A DNA stretch of 64,000 bases from Microvirga pudoricolor (GTDB lineage Bacteria > Pseudomonadota > Alphaproteobacteria > Rhizobiales > Beijerinckiaceae): contig NZ_JAFEMB010000005.1 of NCBI RefSeq assembly GCF_016892705.1, positions 186,001-250,000 of the forward strand, in the 5' to 3' direction. The notes under the pieces are model-generated. The model was not told the DNA's origin. It saw nothing but the letters and a program-made list of their open reading frames with translations, and ran no database searches. A program made the position numbers and the translations under genes. Numbering within the stretch: position 1 is the stretch's first letter; the number at the start of each line of letters is the position of its first letter. Shown here in pieces: positions 36,718 to 44,757 of the stretch.

Positions 36718-37188
36718 CTAGCCGATGGGCGCGCTGCGCTGATGGCCATAGATTTCGTCGGCCCGCTCCTCGAAAGACTCCGCGAACTTTCGGAACGCCT
36801 TGTCGAACATGGCGCCCATGAGCATGCCCAAGGCGAAGCTCTTGAACTCGTAGTTGATGTAGAACTCGACATCGCAGCCGGTCGGCGTTGCCCGGAACGT
36901 CCAGCGGTTCTCGAGATATTTGAAGGGGCCGTCGACGTATTCGACAAGGATGCGCAGCCGGGGACGGTCTAGGCTCACCCGCGTGGTGAAGCTCTCTGAA
37001 ATGGCCTTGTATCCGATGCTCATGTTGGCCACGAGGGATTCGACCCCCTCCCCGCTCTGGGAGCGGCGAATGACCCTCAGCGATTCGCAGAGCGGCAGGA
37101 ACTCGGGGTACTTTTCGACATCGGCCACGAGTTCGAACATCTGCAGCGCCGAGTGCTTGACCGGGCGGGTGGTGCGGAAGGTCGGCAT
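36718..37188 (-). CDS. COQ10/RatA-type START-domain protein
   Basis: 156 residues from the ATG at 37188; a longer frame to 37332 lies inside the neighbouring gene and is rejected. A polyketide-cyclase/START fold: FRTTRPVKHSALQMFELVADVEKYPEFLPLC is split over the first 35 residues, and FKYLENRW and FALGMLMGAMF are further family marks. Bacterial members are annotated as RatA toxins or ubiquinone-binding COQ10 homologues; in Rhizobiales beside lipA the latter is the usual view. No toxin partner is visible. Confidence 0.85.
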   Translation of the reverse strand: MPTFRTTRPVKHSALQMFELVADVEKYPEFLPLCESLRVIRRSQSGEGVESLVANMSIGYKAISESFTTRVSLDRPRLRILVEYVDGPFKYLENRWTFRATPTGCDVEFYINYEFKSFALGMLMGAMFDKAFRKFAESFEERADEIYGHQRSAPIG

Positions 37189-37190
37189 GA

Positions 37191-37712
37191 TCAGGCAGCC
37201 ACCGGTTGGAAGAGGCGATCCTCGAAGGCCGCGACCTCGCGAGGGGTTCTCAGGATCATACCCTGCTGGTCGGGACGCAGCCGCTCCATGACGCGCTGCG
37301 TCCGCGACCGGTTGCGGCTCTCGAAGGTCCACACGAAGCGCAGGAAATCAAGGCTCAACCGTTCAGGACACCCAGCGGCCATGTCGGGGCGGACCCGGCC
37401 CCAGTTCAGGACGAGCCGCCGGACGACGCGCAGCATGCAGCGCCAGCGGGCGATGTCGAGCCAGATCACGGTTGTGGCGCGGGCGATGCGGATCTGGAGT
37501 GTGCTGGTGTAGTTGCCCTCAATGACCCAGGCGTTGCCCTCGGCCAGCCTATTCACGCGCTCCGCCCACGCGGCCTTGGCCGGCTCGACCCAGCCGGGCC
37601 GCCAATACTCTCTGTCGAGATGAGTCACCGGAAGGCCGAGCGCGTCACCGATGCGCCGCGCCAAAGTGCTCTTTCCGGCACCGGGCGAGCCGATGACGAG
37701 GACACGCTCCAT
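37191..37712 (-). CDS. small P-loop kinase-like ATPase
   Basis: 173 residues. Walker A GSPGAGKSTLARR, then VTHLDREYWRPGW, WVIEGNYTSTLQ and WLDIARW, the pattern of the adenylate-kinase-like or 'topology modulation' (FlaR-like) group. The substrate is unknown. It sits between lipA and the COQ10-like gene with gaps of 9 and 2 bases, so the three are one transcript. Confidence 0.8.
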   Translation of the reverse strand: MERVLVIGSPGAGKSTLARRIGDALGLPVTHLDREYWRPGWVEPAKAAWAERVNRLAEGNAWVIEGNYTSTLQIRIARATTVIWLDIARWRCMLRVVRRLVLNWGRVRPDMAAGCPERLSLDFLRFVWTFESRNRSRTQRVMERLRPDQQGMILRTPREVAAFEDRLFQPVAA

Positions 37713-37721
37713 GAATCGCTC

Positions 37722-38684
37722 TTATGCGCCGAGTTTGACCAGACGGGCCGCCCTGAGCTTCGCGAAATCCTCGCCCGCATGGTGCGAGGACCGCGTCAGC
37801 GGCGTTGCGGACACCAGGAGGAACCCCTTGGCATAGGCCGTGGTTTCATAGGCCTTGAACTCGGTGGGCTCCACGAAACGGATGACGGGGTGGTGCTTGC
37901 GAGTCGGCTGGAGGTACTGGCCGATGGTCATGAAATCCACGTCCGCCGAGCGCAGGTCGTCCATGAGCTGGAGAACCTCGTTCCGCTCCTCGCCGAGGCC
38001 CACCATGATGCCGGACTTCGTGAAAATGGTGGGATCGAGCTCCTTCACCTGCTGGAGCAGGCGGATGGAGTGGAAGTAGCGCGCGCCGGGCCGAACCTTG
38101 AGATACTTCGACGGCACGGTCTCGAGATTGTGGTTGAACACATCGGGCTTGGCCGCCACCACGATTTCGAGCGCGCCGGGCTTGCGCAGGAAGTCCGGCG
38201 TCAGGATCTCGATCGTGGTCTTCGGCGAACGAGCCCGGATCGCCTGGATCACGTCCGCGAAATGCTGCGCTCCTCCGTCGGCGAGATCGTCCCGGTCCAC
38301 GGACGTGATGACCACGTGCTCGAGACCCAGCTTCTCGACGGCCTTGGCCACGCTCTCGGGCTCGCTGCGGTCAAGAGCCTGGGGCATGCCGGTTTTCACG
38401 TTGCAGAAGGCGCACGCACGGGTGCACGTGTCGCCCATGATCATGAAGGTGGCGTGCTTCTTCTCCCAGCACTCGCCGATATTGGGGCAGCCCGCCTCCT
38501 CGCAGACCGTCACGAGCTTGTTCTCGCGCACGATCCTGTTCGTCTCGGCCCATTTGGGGGAGCCGGGCGCCTTCACGCGAATCCAGTCAGGCTTGCGCTG
38601 CTGAACGGGCTGGTCCGGCCGGTGGGCCTTTTCCGGATGGCGGGGACGATTGTCCCGGTTCAGGAGATCGAGGACGACGGCCAT
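37722..38684 (-). CDS. lipA: lipoyl synthase
   Basis: 320 residues. The radical-SAM cluster motif CTRACAFC (C-x3-C-x2-C) and the auxiliary cluster [12 protein letters not shown] are both present, as are [11 protein letters not shown] and the C-terminal SSHHAGE. It inserts sulphur into octanoyl chains to make the lipoyl cofactor. The lipoylated enzymes encoded by pdhB and pdhC lie a few kilobases away. Confidence 0.97.
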   Translation of the reverse strand: MAVVLDLLNRDNRPRHPEKAHRPDQPVQQRKPDWIRVKAPGSPKWAETNRIVRENKLVTVCEEAGCPNIGECWEKKHATFMIMGDTCTRACAFCNVKTGMPQALDRSEPESVAKAVEKLGLEHVVITSVDRDDLADGGAQHFADVIQAIRARSPKTTIEILTPDFLRKPGALEIVVAAKPDVFNHNLETVPSKYLKVRPGARYFHSIRLLQQVKELDPTIFTKSGIMVGLGEERNEVLQLMDDLRSADVDFMTIGQYLQPTRKHHPVIRFVEPTEFKAYETTAYAKGFLLVSATPLTRSSHHAGEDFAKLRAARLVKLGA

Positions 38685-39367
38685 GAAGCTCTACCTTTGG
38701 GGACCGCGCAGGCACAGTCCTTCATGGGAGTGACTTAAGCCTTTCGACGCCCCTTCGCAATTGGTCTATGACCGATAGGACCCCGCCGCCTCGTTGCGGG
38801 CCGCCGGCTGGCGCTGAGGCAGGAGCGGGGGATACGACGGCCGGCTCGACCGTAGCGTTGGGAAAGCATGGATTTTTGGAAAGCTGCCCCGGGTTGGCGC
38901 AGACCTGGTCTTGGACCCTAACCGGTCGAGGGTGATCAGTTCTGCCAGTTGGACCTGCGCCAACCCAGTAACAACGTTATGCCTCAAAGCGCGGCCGTTG
39001 TCACGCGGATTAAAGTATTACTCTCGCTTGGTCACATCCAAAGCAGTATAGACGTTCGTCTGGGGAAGTTTATATTGCAGCGCAAAGCAGTTCGCCGATG
39101 CCAAGGCTGATTGGTGCGCCAGTCGAAACACAACTTAACGAAGAAGTTTCTGAACGCAGCCTGAAAATGGCCCGAGAGAGCTTGCGGGCTTTAGCATCGG
39201 AGCCCTCTTTTCCCTGAGTCGCACCTGGACCAAAGGCCCATGCTGCGGCGGGTCGAAGGGATCCCCGGCAAATCCGGCTTACGGGAGCAGCTCTTTGGGC
39301 CTTTCAAGTTCGGAATTTTGGCCTATCGTAGCGAAGGGCGACCAACAGCCACACCAAGGGGGCAGCG
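38685..39367. other. 683-base non-coding stretch with a structured element
   Basis: No supported gene; frames in it lack ribosome-binding sites or overlap the inverted repeat. It contains a 76-base element with perfect 12-base complementary ends (38891-38966), described separately. Base composition is more AT-rich from 38985 to 39150, which may hold a promoter for the small gene at 39368. Confidence 0.5.
38891..38966. ncRNA. candidate structured RNA or long-range inverted repeat
   Basis: GGGTTGGCGCAG (38891-38902) is exactly complementary to CTGCGCCAACCC (38955-38966). The 52-base interior can form further short pairs (CTGG/CCAG and CCCT/AGGG). The whole is 76 bases long, the size of a tRNA, but no T-arm motif or anticodon arm fits. 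Strand and transcription are unknown. Confidence 0.3.
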
Positions 39368-39469
39368 ATGGAATTCAATGGCGACAGAGATCCGTTCCCG
39401 GCGTGGTTTCCGGCTTTCCTAGTAACCGCCGGCCTAGTGGCCTTCGCGGCCTATTACTGGATCGCGTGA
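39368..39469 (+). CDS. 33-residue single-pass membrane protein
   Basis: A very short gene, ATG to TGA. AAGGGGGC stands about 5 bases ahead of the ATG. The protein has a polar Asp-containing start (MEFNGDRDPFPAWF) and then one transmembrane helix (about 15-33) with an aromatic belt AAYYWIA at its end. No family recognised. The ribosome-binding site and complete hydrophobic helix are the evidence. Confidence 0.4.
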   Translation: MEFNGDRDPFPAWFPAFLVTAGLVAFAAYYWIA

Positions 39470-39515
39470 CGCCAGGCTGACAACCCATCCCCGGACCGAT
39501 AGTCCACACAGTCAA

Positions 39516-39734
39516 TCACCGCTGAGGCGCCGACCTCGATGTGCGCGCCGCATCCGCCCTCGAGAGACCAAGATCGGCCAGCGAGCGGTCGTCCAGGGCG
39601 GCCAAGGCCCGTGTCCCCGCCCGGTCGTCGAACCAGGCCTCGACGCGCAGCAGGTAGTGGAACAGGATCTGACGCCCCGCCCGGCGCGACAGCGCTTCAA
39701 ACCCAAGATTTTCTGATGCAAATCCGACAGCCAT
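39516..39734 (-). CDS. DUF1127 small protein
   Basis: 72 residues. The C-terminal half carries the DUF1127 signature: aromatic/acidic residues then RALAALDDRSLADLGLSRAD. Small DUF1127 proteins bind RNA or modulate phosphate, carbon and stress gene expression in alphaproteobacteria; role here is by family. Divergent from the LysR gene, with a 27-base palindrome between them. Confidence 0.75.
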   Translation of the reverse strand: MAVGFASENLGFEALSRRAGRQILFHYLLRVEAWFDDRAGTRALAALDDRSLADLGLSRADAARTSRSAPQR

Positions 39735-39813
39735 AACGGCCTCCGCTCTGAAACAATCTCTTGGGTGAACTCTGCTCCTCGGCTAGGCTGCGGGCAAACG
39801 AGAAGATTTTGCC

Positions 39814-39840
39814 CTTTGCCCAAGCCTGGCTTGGGCAAAG
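39814..39840. promoter_or_regulatory. 27-base palindrome between DUF1127 and lysR genes
   Basis: CTTTGCCCAAGCC-T-GGCTTGGGCAAAG: two perfect 13-base arms around one T, ending 15 bases before the lysR start. A partial further copy of the half-site (GGGCAAA) is at 39792-39798. This looks like an autoregulatory operator or a hairpin that blocks translation initiation of lysR. Confidence 0.6.
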
Positions 39841-39855
39841 CCCATTGAGGTCAGC

Positions 39856-40770
39856 ATGTCCCGCCGCCGCCTCCCTCCGCTCACATCCCTGCGCGCCTTC
39901 GAGGCCGCTGCCCGGCATTCGAGCTTCGACAAGGCCGGCGACGAGATCGCCGTGACGGCGAGCGCGGTCGGACAGCAAGTCAAAGCCCTCGAGGCATGGC
40001 TCGGCGTGCCCCTCTTCCTGCGGCTTCCGAGCCGCGGCGTCGTCTTGACCGCTGCGGGAGAGCGATACGCCTCCACCCTCACCGACCTTCTCGACCGGCT
40101 CCACGAGGCGACGGCCCGCGCCATGAAGGCCGATCACGAATGGGTGCTGACCGTCAGCACCATCCCGAGTTTCGCCCTCCTGTGGCTCATCCCCCGTCTC
40201 GGCTCCTTGCGGCAGCAATATCCGGAGATGGAAATTCGGGTCTCGGTTTCGCCCCTCCCGGTCGACTTCGCCCGTGAGGACGTGGACGCCGCGATCCGCT
40301 TGGGACGCGGCCACTATCCTGGGCTGCGAACGGACTGGCTCATGGACGAGACTTTCTTCGCCGTGTGCAGCGACGCCCTTCTGACCGACCCTGCCCGGCC
40401 GCTTCGGGAGCCGGCGGACCTGCGCCATCATACCCTTCTGCACGAGATCGCCGAGGGCATCCCCAATTACACCACCTGGGCCCGCTGGCTCGCCGAGATC
40501 GGCGCGACCGGAATCGACACCTCGCGCGGGCCACACTTCTCCCATACGTTCATGGTGCTCCAGGCGGCGGCGTCGGGCCAAGGTGTGGCGCTCGCCACCA
40601 ATGTGCTCATCGGCGATTACTTGAAGGCCGGACGGCTCGCTCGGCCCTTCCCTCAGGAGGTCAGTGGCGTGAATCAGTATCACGTGGTCTGCCCCGAAGC
40701 CTCGGCCGAGCGGCCTGCTATCTCGGCTTTCCGGAACTGGCTCCTGGACGAAGCCCGAGCCGCACGCTGA
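39856..40770 (+). CDS. LysR-family regulator (GcvA-like)
   Basis: 304 residues. N-terminal winged HTH beginning SRRRLPPLTSLRAFEAAARH, the form used by GcvA/AmpR-type members, then a LysR substrate-binding domain from about residue 90. Divergent from a DUF1127 gene, whose expression it may control. The nearby palindrome supports autoregulation. The effector is unknown. Confidence 0.88.
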   Translation: MSRRRLPPLTSLRAFEAAARHSSFDKAGDEIAVTASAVGQQVKALEAWLGVPLFLRLPSRGVVLTAAGERYASTLTDLLDRLHEATARAMKADHEWVLTVSTIPSFALLWLIPRLGSLRQQYPEMEIRVSVSPLPVDFAREDVDAAIRLGRGHYPGLRTDWLMDETFFAVCSDALLTDPARPLREPADLRHHTLLHEIAEGIPNYTTWARWLAEIGATGIDTSRGPHFSHTFMVLQAAASGQGVALATNVLIGDYLKAGRLARPFPQEVSGVNQYHVVCPEASAERPAISAFRNWLLDEARAAR

Positions 40771-40874
40771 CCGGCCAGCGCCTCCGGCGCGCCAGACTTT
40801 CGTTCAAATAGCCCTCGGAACCGGCGGCCGGCATGCTATATTCACCAAACCGCTTCTGCCGCAGGAGAAGCCCC

Positions 40875-41168
40875 TTGGTCACCGATCTCGCCCTTGCCCT
40901 GGTTGCCATCCTGGCCGGCTCCGTCGGAATGCTTCTGATCCTGCTGCTCTGGTTCGGCGACTCCCATGCACGGCCTGTTATTCCGTTCGTCGACGATCCG
41001 ATCATGGGTCCGAGGGACCAGGCGGCCATCCACGAATCCCAGGGCTCCTTCATCCCGATGCCGGCTCATTTGCGCAGCCATGACGAGATGGTGGCCTGGA
41101 TGACGAAGGAATTGCCGAAGTTGACCGCGAAGACGCTGCCGCAGCCGAATGACCGACCGCAAGCATAG
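40875..41168 (+). CDS. 97-residue membrane-anchored protein, unknown function
   Basis: TTG at 40875 chosen because AGGAGA is 5-6 bases before it; an ATG at 40833 would add 14 residues and has no ribosome-binding site. One transmembrane helix (about 3-27) is followed by a soluble acidic tail with RDQAAIHESQGSF. No family recognised. It lies 104 bases after lysR in the same direction. Confidence 0.5.
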   Translation: MVTDLALALVAILAGSVGMLLILLLWFGDSHARPVIPFVDDPIMGPRDQAAIHESQGSFIPMPAHLRSHDEMVAWMTKELPKLTAKTLPQPNDRPQA

Positions 41169-41426
41169 GGCGGTTCGGCGCTCTCCTGCGCTCAGGCCTT
41201 GCGGGAAGAGTCGAGCAGGGCAACGACCGGAGCTGGACGGGGAAGCCGGACCGATCCTATAGCCGTCACGCCATAGGCGCTGTTACCGTCATCTCCTGGC
41301 TCGATCCGGCCACCCACCGCCACGTCGCACGAGGTCTCACGGAGACGCGGGTCCCCGGCTCAACCGAGGGGGTAGCGAAGGGAGCGCTCACCCAGGCGCC
41401 CCACCCTTTCCGTCACTGCGTGATGC

Positions 41427-41444
41427 CTTGCCGCAGGGGGCAAG
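41427..41444 (-). terminator. possible terminator hairpin after lpdA
   Basis: CTTGCC-GCAGGG-GGCAAG, a 6-bp stem, 8 bases beyond the lpdA stop codon on the minus strand. No T-run follows. Weak evidence. The rest of the 283-base gap to 41168 shows nothing else. Confidence 0.3.
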
Positions 41445-41451
41445 ACACCGC

Positions 41452-42888
41452 TCACATGTGGATGACGCGGTCGTAGGCGTCGAGCACGCTCTCGTGCATG
41501 GTTTCCGATAGGGTCGGGTGCGGGAAGACCGCGTGGATCAGCTCTTCCTCGGTGGTCTCGAGGTTCATGGCGATCACGAAGCCTTGGATCAGCTCCGTGA
41601 CCTCGGCCCCGACCATATGGGCGCCCAGCAACTGACCGGTCTTCTTGTCGAAGATCGTCTTCACGAGGCCTTCCGGCTCGCCCAGCGCGATGGCTTTTCC
41701 GTTGCCCACGAAGGGGAAGCGGCCGATCTTCACGTCGAAGCCCTGCTCCTTGGCCTTCGCCTCGGTGAGTCCCACGGAAGCGACCTGCGGGTTGCAATAG
41801 GTGCAGCCCGGGATCTTGCCCTTGTCCATGGCATGGGCGTGTAGACCCTTGATGGTCTCCACGCAGATCACGCCCTCATGCTCGGCCTTGTGAGCCAGCA
41901 TCGGAGGGCCGGCCACGTCGCCGATGGCCCAGATGCCCGGCACGTTGGTGCGGCCGAGCCCGTCCGTGACCACCGTGCCCCGGTCCATCTTCACGCCGAG
42001 CTTCTCAAGTCCGAGATTCTCCACGTTGCCGACCACGCCCACCGCCGAGATCAGCCGTTCCGCCGTGATGGTCTGCGTGCCCTTGCCGTCGTCGATGGTG
42101 GCGGTGATGGAATCCGCACCCTTCTCGACCTTGGTGACCTTCGCGCCGGTGAGGATCTTGATGCCCTGCTTCTCGAAGCGCTTGCGGGCATGGGCCGCGA
42201 TCTCCGCATCCTCGACGGGCAGGATCTGCGGCAGCACCTCGACCACCGTTACCTCAGCGCCCATGGTGCGGTAGAAGGAGGCGAACTCGATGCCGATGGC
42301 GCCCGAGCCCATGACGAGCAGGGATTTGGGCATGGCGGGCGGGTTCATGGCCTCGAAATAGGTCCAGATCAGCTTGCCGTCCGGCTCGATGCCCGGAAGC
42401 GCGCGGGGCCGCGCGCCGGTCGCCACGATGATGTTTTTGGCCTGGTAAGTGCCTTCGCCCAGGACGCCCTTGGGGATCGGGTTCTGCGGCTGCACGGCAG
42501 ACTTCTTCATGGCCGAGACGACGACCTCGCCCACCTTGGGAATGGTGGCCTCGCCCCAGATCACGTCGACCTTGTTCTTCTTCAGCAGCATGCCGACGCC
42601 GCCGTTGAGGCGGCCCGACACGTTCCGGGAGCGCTTCACCACGGCCGCCGGGTCGAAGCCGACCTTCTCGGCCGAGAGACCATACTCGCCCGCATGCTGC
42701 ATGTAGTGGTAAATTTCCGCCGAGCGCAGCAGGGCCTTGGTGGGAATGCAGCCCCAGTTGAGGCAGATGCCGCCCAGGTGTTCGCGCTCCACGACGGCGG
42801 TATTGAAGCCGAGTTGCGCGGCCCGGATCGCGGCCACGTAACCGCCCGGTCCGCCGCCTATGACGATGATGTCGTATTGGTCTGCCAT
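41452..42888 (-). CDS. lpdA: dihydrolipoamide dehydrogenase (E3)
   Basis: 478 residues. FAD-binding GGGPGGYVAA, redox disulphide C42-x4-C47 in GICLNWGCIP, NAD-binding GSGAIGIEFA and the C-terminal HPTLSE with the catalytic His. It reoxidises the lipoyl arms of the pyruvate dehydrogenase complex. Separated from pdhC by a palindromic repeat of about 100 bases. Confidence 0.96.
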   Translation of the reverse strand: MADQYDIIVIGGGPGGYVAAIRAAQLGFNTAVVEREHLGGICLNWGCIPTKALLRSAEIYHYMQHAGEYGLSAEKVGFDPAAVVKRSRNVSGRLNGGVGMLLKKNKVDVIWGEATIPKVGEVVVSAMKKSAVQPQNPIPKGVLGEGTYQAKNIIVATGARPRALPGIEPDGKLIWTYFEAMNPPAMPKSLLVMGSGAIGIEFASFYRTMGAEVTVVEVLPQILPVEDAEIAAHARKRFEKQGIKILTGAKVTKVEKGADSITATIDDGKGTQTITAERLISAVGVVGNVENLGLEKLGVKMDRGTVVTDGLGRTNVPGIWAIGDVAGPPMLAHKAEHEGVICVETIKGLHAHAMDKGKIPGCTYCNPQVASVGLTEAKAKEQGFDVKIGRFPFVGNGKAIALGEPEGLVKTIFDKKTGQLLGAHMVGAEVTELIQGFVIAMNLETTEEELIHAVFPHPTLSETMHESVLDAYDRVIHM

Positions 42889-42899
42889 GGAAATCTCCC

Positions 42900-42983
42900 G
42901 TCATGCCCGGGCTTGACCCGGGCACCCATCGACGGGCCGGGCCGCAGAAAGACGTGGATGGCCGGGTCGAGCCCGGCCATGAC
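42900..42983. repeat. intergenic palindromic repeat between pdhC and lpdA
   Basis: An 84-base near-palindrome. The left arm (GTCATGCCCGGGCTTGACCC...) and right arm (...GGGTCGAGCCCGGCCATGAC) mirror each other, and each arm also holds a CCGGG-centred local hairpin. This matches the style of the common dispersed CATG-CCGGGC repeats of Rhizobiales chromosomes. It falls inside the pdh operon and could act as an mRNA-stability hairpin. Confidence 0.7.
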
Positions 42984-42989
42984 GATGTA

Positions 42990-44432
42990 TTAAACGAGCA
43001 TCCCCATCGGGCTCTCGATCAGGACCTTGAAGGCTGCGAGCAGTTCCGCGCCGAGCGCCCCGTCGACCACCCGGTGGTCGCAGGACAGCGTCACGGTCAT
43101 GGCCTGGACGACCGCGGGCACGCCGTTCTTGACGACAACGCGGTTCTCGCCCGCGCCTACCGCCAGGATCGTGCCCTGGGGCGGATTGATGACGGCCTGG
43201 AAGTTCTTGATGCCGAACATGCCCAGATTGGAGACCGCCGTGGAGCCGCCGGTATATTCCTCCGGCTTCAGGCGACGGTTGCGGGCCCGGCCCGCCAGGT
43301 CCTTCATCTCTGCCGAGATGGCCGTGAGCGTCTTCTGCTCGGCCTTGCGGATGATGGGTGTGAACAGGCCGCCCTCGATGGCGACCGCCACGCCCACATC
43401 CGAGTGCTTCATCTTCAGAATACGGTCCTCGGCCCAGACCGCATTGGCGGCGGGGACCCGCTGGAGCGCGATGGCGAGCGCCTTGATGACGAAGTCGTTG
43501 ACCGAGAGCTTGTAGGCCGGCTTCCCATCCTTGTCCTTGGTGGCCGCGCCGTTGATCTGCTCGCGCAGGGCCATGAGGGCGTCGAGTTCGCAGTCGAGGG
43601 ACAGGTAGAAATGCGGGACCGTCTGCTTCGACTCGACGAGCCGCTTGGCGATGGTCTTGCGCATCCCGTCGAGGGGCACTTCTTCGTAAGTCCCGGCCTC
43701 GAACATGGCCTTGACCTGATCGGCGGAGGCGCTCTGAGCGAGGGCAGGAGCGGCCGCCGGGGCCTTGGGGGCAGCGGCAGGAGCCGGAGCCGCGGATTGG
43801 GCGGGCGCAGGGGCGGCCGCCGCAGGCTTGGCGCCGCCGCCGGACATGGCGGCACGGACATCCTTCTCGACCACGCGACCATGGGGGCCGGAGCCCTGGA
43901 CCGATCCGAGATCGATGCCGGCCTCCTTGGCGACGCGCTTGGCGAGCGGCGAGGCGAACACGCGTGCGCCCTGCCCGGCCCCGTTCGGCTTGGCGGCCGA
44001 AGCCACTGTTGCCGGACCGCTCGGCGCCTGATCGACGCGCGCGTAGGACCTCTGCGTCGAAGCATCCTCCGCCTTGGCGACATTGTCGGCTGCGGGAGAC
44101 CCGGCGGACTTGGCCGGCTCCGGCGCGGCCTCGGCTTTCGGCGCGGGAGCCGAAGCACCGCCACCGGCCTGCACGCTTTTGGGATCCTCGCCCTCGGACG
44201 CGATGACCGCGATCAAATCGTTGACCGGTACATCCGCCGTTCCCTCCGGCACCACGATCTTGGCCAAGATGCCTTCATCGATGGCTTCCACCTCCATGGT
44301 GGCCTTGTCGGTCTCGATCTCGGCCAGCACGTCGCCGGACTTGATCGTATCGCCTTCCTTCTTCAACCACTTGGCAAGGTTGCCCTTTTCCATCGTGGGA
44401 GACAGTGCAGGCATCAGGATATTGATGGGCAT
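42990..44432 (-). CDS. pdhC: pyruvate dehydrogenase dihydrolipoamide acetyltransferase (E2)
   Basis: 480 residues. One lipoyl domain (1-80, K43 in ETDKATME), an Ala/Pro linker, a peripheral-subunit-binding domain (about 165-205, with RVFASPLAKRVAKEAGIDLG), a second linker and the acyltransferase core with catalytic His and Asp in DHRVVDGALG. It transfers acetyl groups to CoA. Preceded by a DUF5076 gene and pdhB. Confidence 0.96.
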   Translation of the reverse strand: MPINILMPALSPTMEKGNLAKWLKKEGDTIKSGDVLAEIETDKATMEVEAIDEGILAKIVVPEGTADVPVNDLIAVIASEGEDPKSVQAGGGASAPAPKAEAAPEPAKSAGSPAADNVAKAEDASTQRSYARVDQAPSGPATVASAAKPNGAGQGARVFASPLAKRVAKEAGIDLGSVQGSGPHGRVVEKDVRAAMSGGGAKPAAAAPAPAQSAAPAPAAAPKAPAAAPALAQSASADQVKAMFEAGTYEEVPLDGMRKTIAKRLVESKQTVPHFYLSLDCELDALMALREQINGAATKDKDGKPAYKLSVNDFVIKALAIALQRVPAANAVWAEDRILKMKHSDVGVAVAIEGGLFTPIIRKAEQKTLTAISAEMKDLAGRARNRRLKPEEYTGGSTAVSNLGMFGIKNFQAVINPPQGTILAVGAGENRVVVKNGVPAVVQAMTVTLSCDHRVVDGALGAELLAAFKVLIESPMGMLV

Positions 44433-44456
44433 GGCGTTTTGATCCTGAGCGTTGTT

Positions 44457-44753
44457 CTAGTTGAGGGCTTGGGTGGAGCCGGGATCCGTCGGATCGTCGA
44501 GCTCGGCCTGAAGGCCGGCCCGGATCTCCGCCATGGCGTCCTCCTCCGAGAGGCCGGTTTCCATGGCATAGACGCGGGCCGCATGGCGGGCGAGGTCCAC
44601 GAGGAGCACGCCCCAGGTGAACGGATCGTCGAAGGCGCGGCGCAGCGCGATGCTCACCGCCCCATCGACCACCGAAGCCCGCAGGATCTCGATGCCGCCC
44701 TTGTCAATGGCATCGGGCGGAACATTGAGGGCTTCGAATTTCCGTTCTGTCAT
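44457..44753 (-). CDS. DUF5076 protein within the pdh operon
   Basis: 98 residues matching DUF5076: VPPDAIDKGGIEILRASVVDG, then DPFTWGVLLVDLARHAARVYA. Soluble. It lies between pdhB and pdhC with gaps of 4 and 24 bases, so it is made with the complex. Function unknown; a small accessory of pyruvate dehydrogenase is a reasonable guess. Confidence 0.8.
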   Translation of the reverse strand: MTERKFEALNVPPDAIDKGGIEILRASVVDGAVSIALRRAFDDPFTWGVLLVDLARHAARVYAMETGLSEEDAMAEIRAGLQAELDDPTDPGSTQALN

Positions 44754-44757
44754 GGGA

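Noticed and set aside
36718..37188. RatA as the toxin of a toxin-antitoxin pair.
   Set aside because: No antitoxin gene of the matching type is adjacent; the lipA neighbourhood fits a COQ10-like ubiquinone-related role better.
38766..38987. A 73-residue open frame on the minus strand.
   Set aside because: No ribosome-binding site, Arg/Pro/Ser-rich composition typical of a chance GC-rich frame, and it overlaps the 76-base inverted repeat.
39098..39217. A 39-residue frame on the plus strand starting MPRLIGAP.
   Set aside because: No usable ribosome-binding site and no family resemblance; too little to call a gene, though not excluded.
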